Shown in pieces: positions 63,358-64,000 of a stretch of DNA of 64,000 nucleotides. Source of the stretch: Streptomyces sp. NBC_01551 (lineage in GTDB: Bacteria; Actinomycetota; Actinomycetes; Streptomycetales; Streptomycetaceae); contig NZ_JAPEPX010000001.1 of assembly GCF_026339935.1 (NCBI RefSeq), positions 434,001 to 498,000 on the forward strand, in the 5' to 3' direction. The notes below the pieces were generated by a model that worked only from the letters and a program-made list of their open reading frames with translations, made no database searches and was not told the DNA's origin. How positions within the stretch are numbered: position 1 is the first letter of the stretch; every line of letters starts with the position of its first letter. Position numbers and translations under genes: made by a program.

Positions 63358-64000
63358 TCACCCGACGGGCGCGTTCTCCCCGACGAGCAGCCGGCCCTCG
63401 GCGTATCCGAGCGCGGCGGCCGGGAGCTGCGACGGGCGGCCGCTGAGCAGCACGGTCAGTGCGCCGGTACGGGGCAGACCGGGCTCCGGCAGTGCGCCGA
63501 AGCGGCGCAACGCCTGGACGGCGACCGGTTCGGCGGAGCCGTGGAAGACGAGCTCGGTGCCGCCGGTCCGCTGGGCCAGGGCGGCCCGGATGGGCTCCTC
63601 GACCAGCTCGTAGTGCGTGCAGCCGAGCACCACGTCGGTGACGTCCGGCGGGGTCAGCGCGGCGGCCGCGGCGACGGCCCGTACGACCGCCTCCTCGTTC
63701 CCGTACTCGACGGCGTCCGCGAGACCGGGGCACGGCACCTCGGTCACCTGGACCCCGGCGGCGAAGTCCCGGATCAGCCCGCGCTGGTAGGGGCTGCCGG
63801 TGGTGGCGGGGGTGGCCCAGATCGCCACCCGGCCGCCGGAGGCCGCGGCGGGCTTGATCGCCGGCACGGTCCCGATGACGGGGATCCCCGGCTCCAGCTC
63901 GGCCCGCAGGTTCGGCAGGCTGTGCACGGAGGCGGTGTTGCAGGCCACGATCAGCGCGTCGGGGCGGTGCGCGGCGGCGGCCCGTGCGACGGCGACGGCC
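63358..64000 (-). CDS. murI: Glutamate racemase (C-terminal part; gene continues beyond window)
   Basis: 214 codons are visible, running off the right edge. DALIVACNTAS holds the first catalytic cysteine and VVLGCTHYELV the second, the defining pair of Asp/Glu racemases. PVIGTVPAIKPA and WATPATTGSPYQRGLI fit MurI. It would make D-glutamate for peptidoglycan. The N-terminal part is outside the window, so an aspartate-racemase-like specificity cannot be fully excluded. It is the next gene upstream of the ABC-F operators on the same strand. Confidence 0.88.
   Translation of the reverse strand, partial: AVAVARAAAAHRPDALIVACNTASVHSLPNLRAELEPGIPVIGTVPAIKPAAASGGRVAIWATPATTGSPYQRGLIRDFAAGVQVTEVPCPGLADAVEYGNEEAVVRAVAAAAALTPPDVTDVVLGCTHYELVEEPIRAALAQRTGGTELVFHGSAEPVAVQALRRFGALPEPGLPRTGALTVLLSGRPSQLPAAALGYAEGRLLVGENAPVG

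Noticed and set aside
1..64000. Prophage, integrative element or insertion sequence
   Set aside because: No integrase, transposase, terminal inverted repeats, tRNA-associated direct repeats or phage structural genes are seen in any frame.

Overview
This window is chromosomal DNA from a high-GC actinomycete, almost certainly a Streptomyces. The evidence is very strong GC bias at third codon positions, frequent GTG/TTG starts, ATGA stop/start overlaps, two genes with the rare leucine codon TTA, and families largely confined to Streptomyces (streptophobe, DUF6777, DUF4328, DUF4360, SpoIIE-type PP2C phosphatases). I see no tRNA, rRNA, CRISPR, insertion sequence, prophage or biosynthetic megasynthase. 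The window reads as an ordinary chromosomal region rich in regulators, with local gene decay.

Layout. 1-3.5 kb: secreted and membrane proteins, then a sugar isomerase-aldolase operon opposite its DeoR regulator. 3.6-8.6 kb: an MFS transporter and LysR regulator, then the threonine-degradation pair tdh and kbl, split by a 509-base repeat-rich spacer. 8.8-13.2 kb: esterase, methyltransferase, LysR regulator and a 14-helix exporter. 13.3-18.6 kb: PP2C phosphatase, secreted serine hydrolase (TTA codon) and APC permease. 18.6-24 kb: a frameshifted MDR oxidoreductase divergent from an XRE regulator with a perfect 16-base palindrome between them, a GH15 enzyme, and DoxX/MarR sharing an operator pair. 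24-27.2 kb: tandem DUF4360 secreted proteins and dhaL-dhaM without dhaK. 27.5-31.5 kb: an S4 RNA-binding protein and a molybdate locus (HTH-TOBE regulator, modA, fused modBC). 31.5-41 kb: a phosphodiester glycosidase with a decayed C-terminal domain, DUF4328 with a truncated copy behind it, a PAS-GAF-PP2C-ATPase phosphatase, DUF6777 and streptophobe. 41-43.6 kb: haloalkane dehalogenase and NmrA-like protein opposite a TetR regulator.

43.6-53 kb is the signalling section. A cytosolic Ser/Thr kinase, an SH3-like protein and a double-FHA ABC exporter overlap end to end, recalling PknF-Rv1747 of Mycobacterium tuberculosis. Then come a CDF metal exporter, a NUDIX protein, a Tm-1-like (UPF0261) protein with a TTA codon, and a receptor kinase coupled to a small membrane partner. 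53-64 kb: a GNAT-AAA+ fusion, GT39-type membrane glycosyltransferase, secreted protease, NUDIX hydrolase, apolipoprotein N-acyltransferase, a SoxR-box-controlled VOC protein, an ADP-ribosylglycohydrolase coupled to a gene remnant, an ABC-F protein between paired operators, and the end of glutamate racemase.

The strongest leads for new biology are the kinase/SH3/FHA-exporter operon, the GNAT-AAA+ fusion, several operator arrays whose regulator is adjacent or conspicuously missing, and likely leaderless promoters in which the -10 element lies about 7 bases before the start codon.
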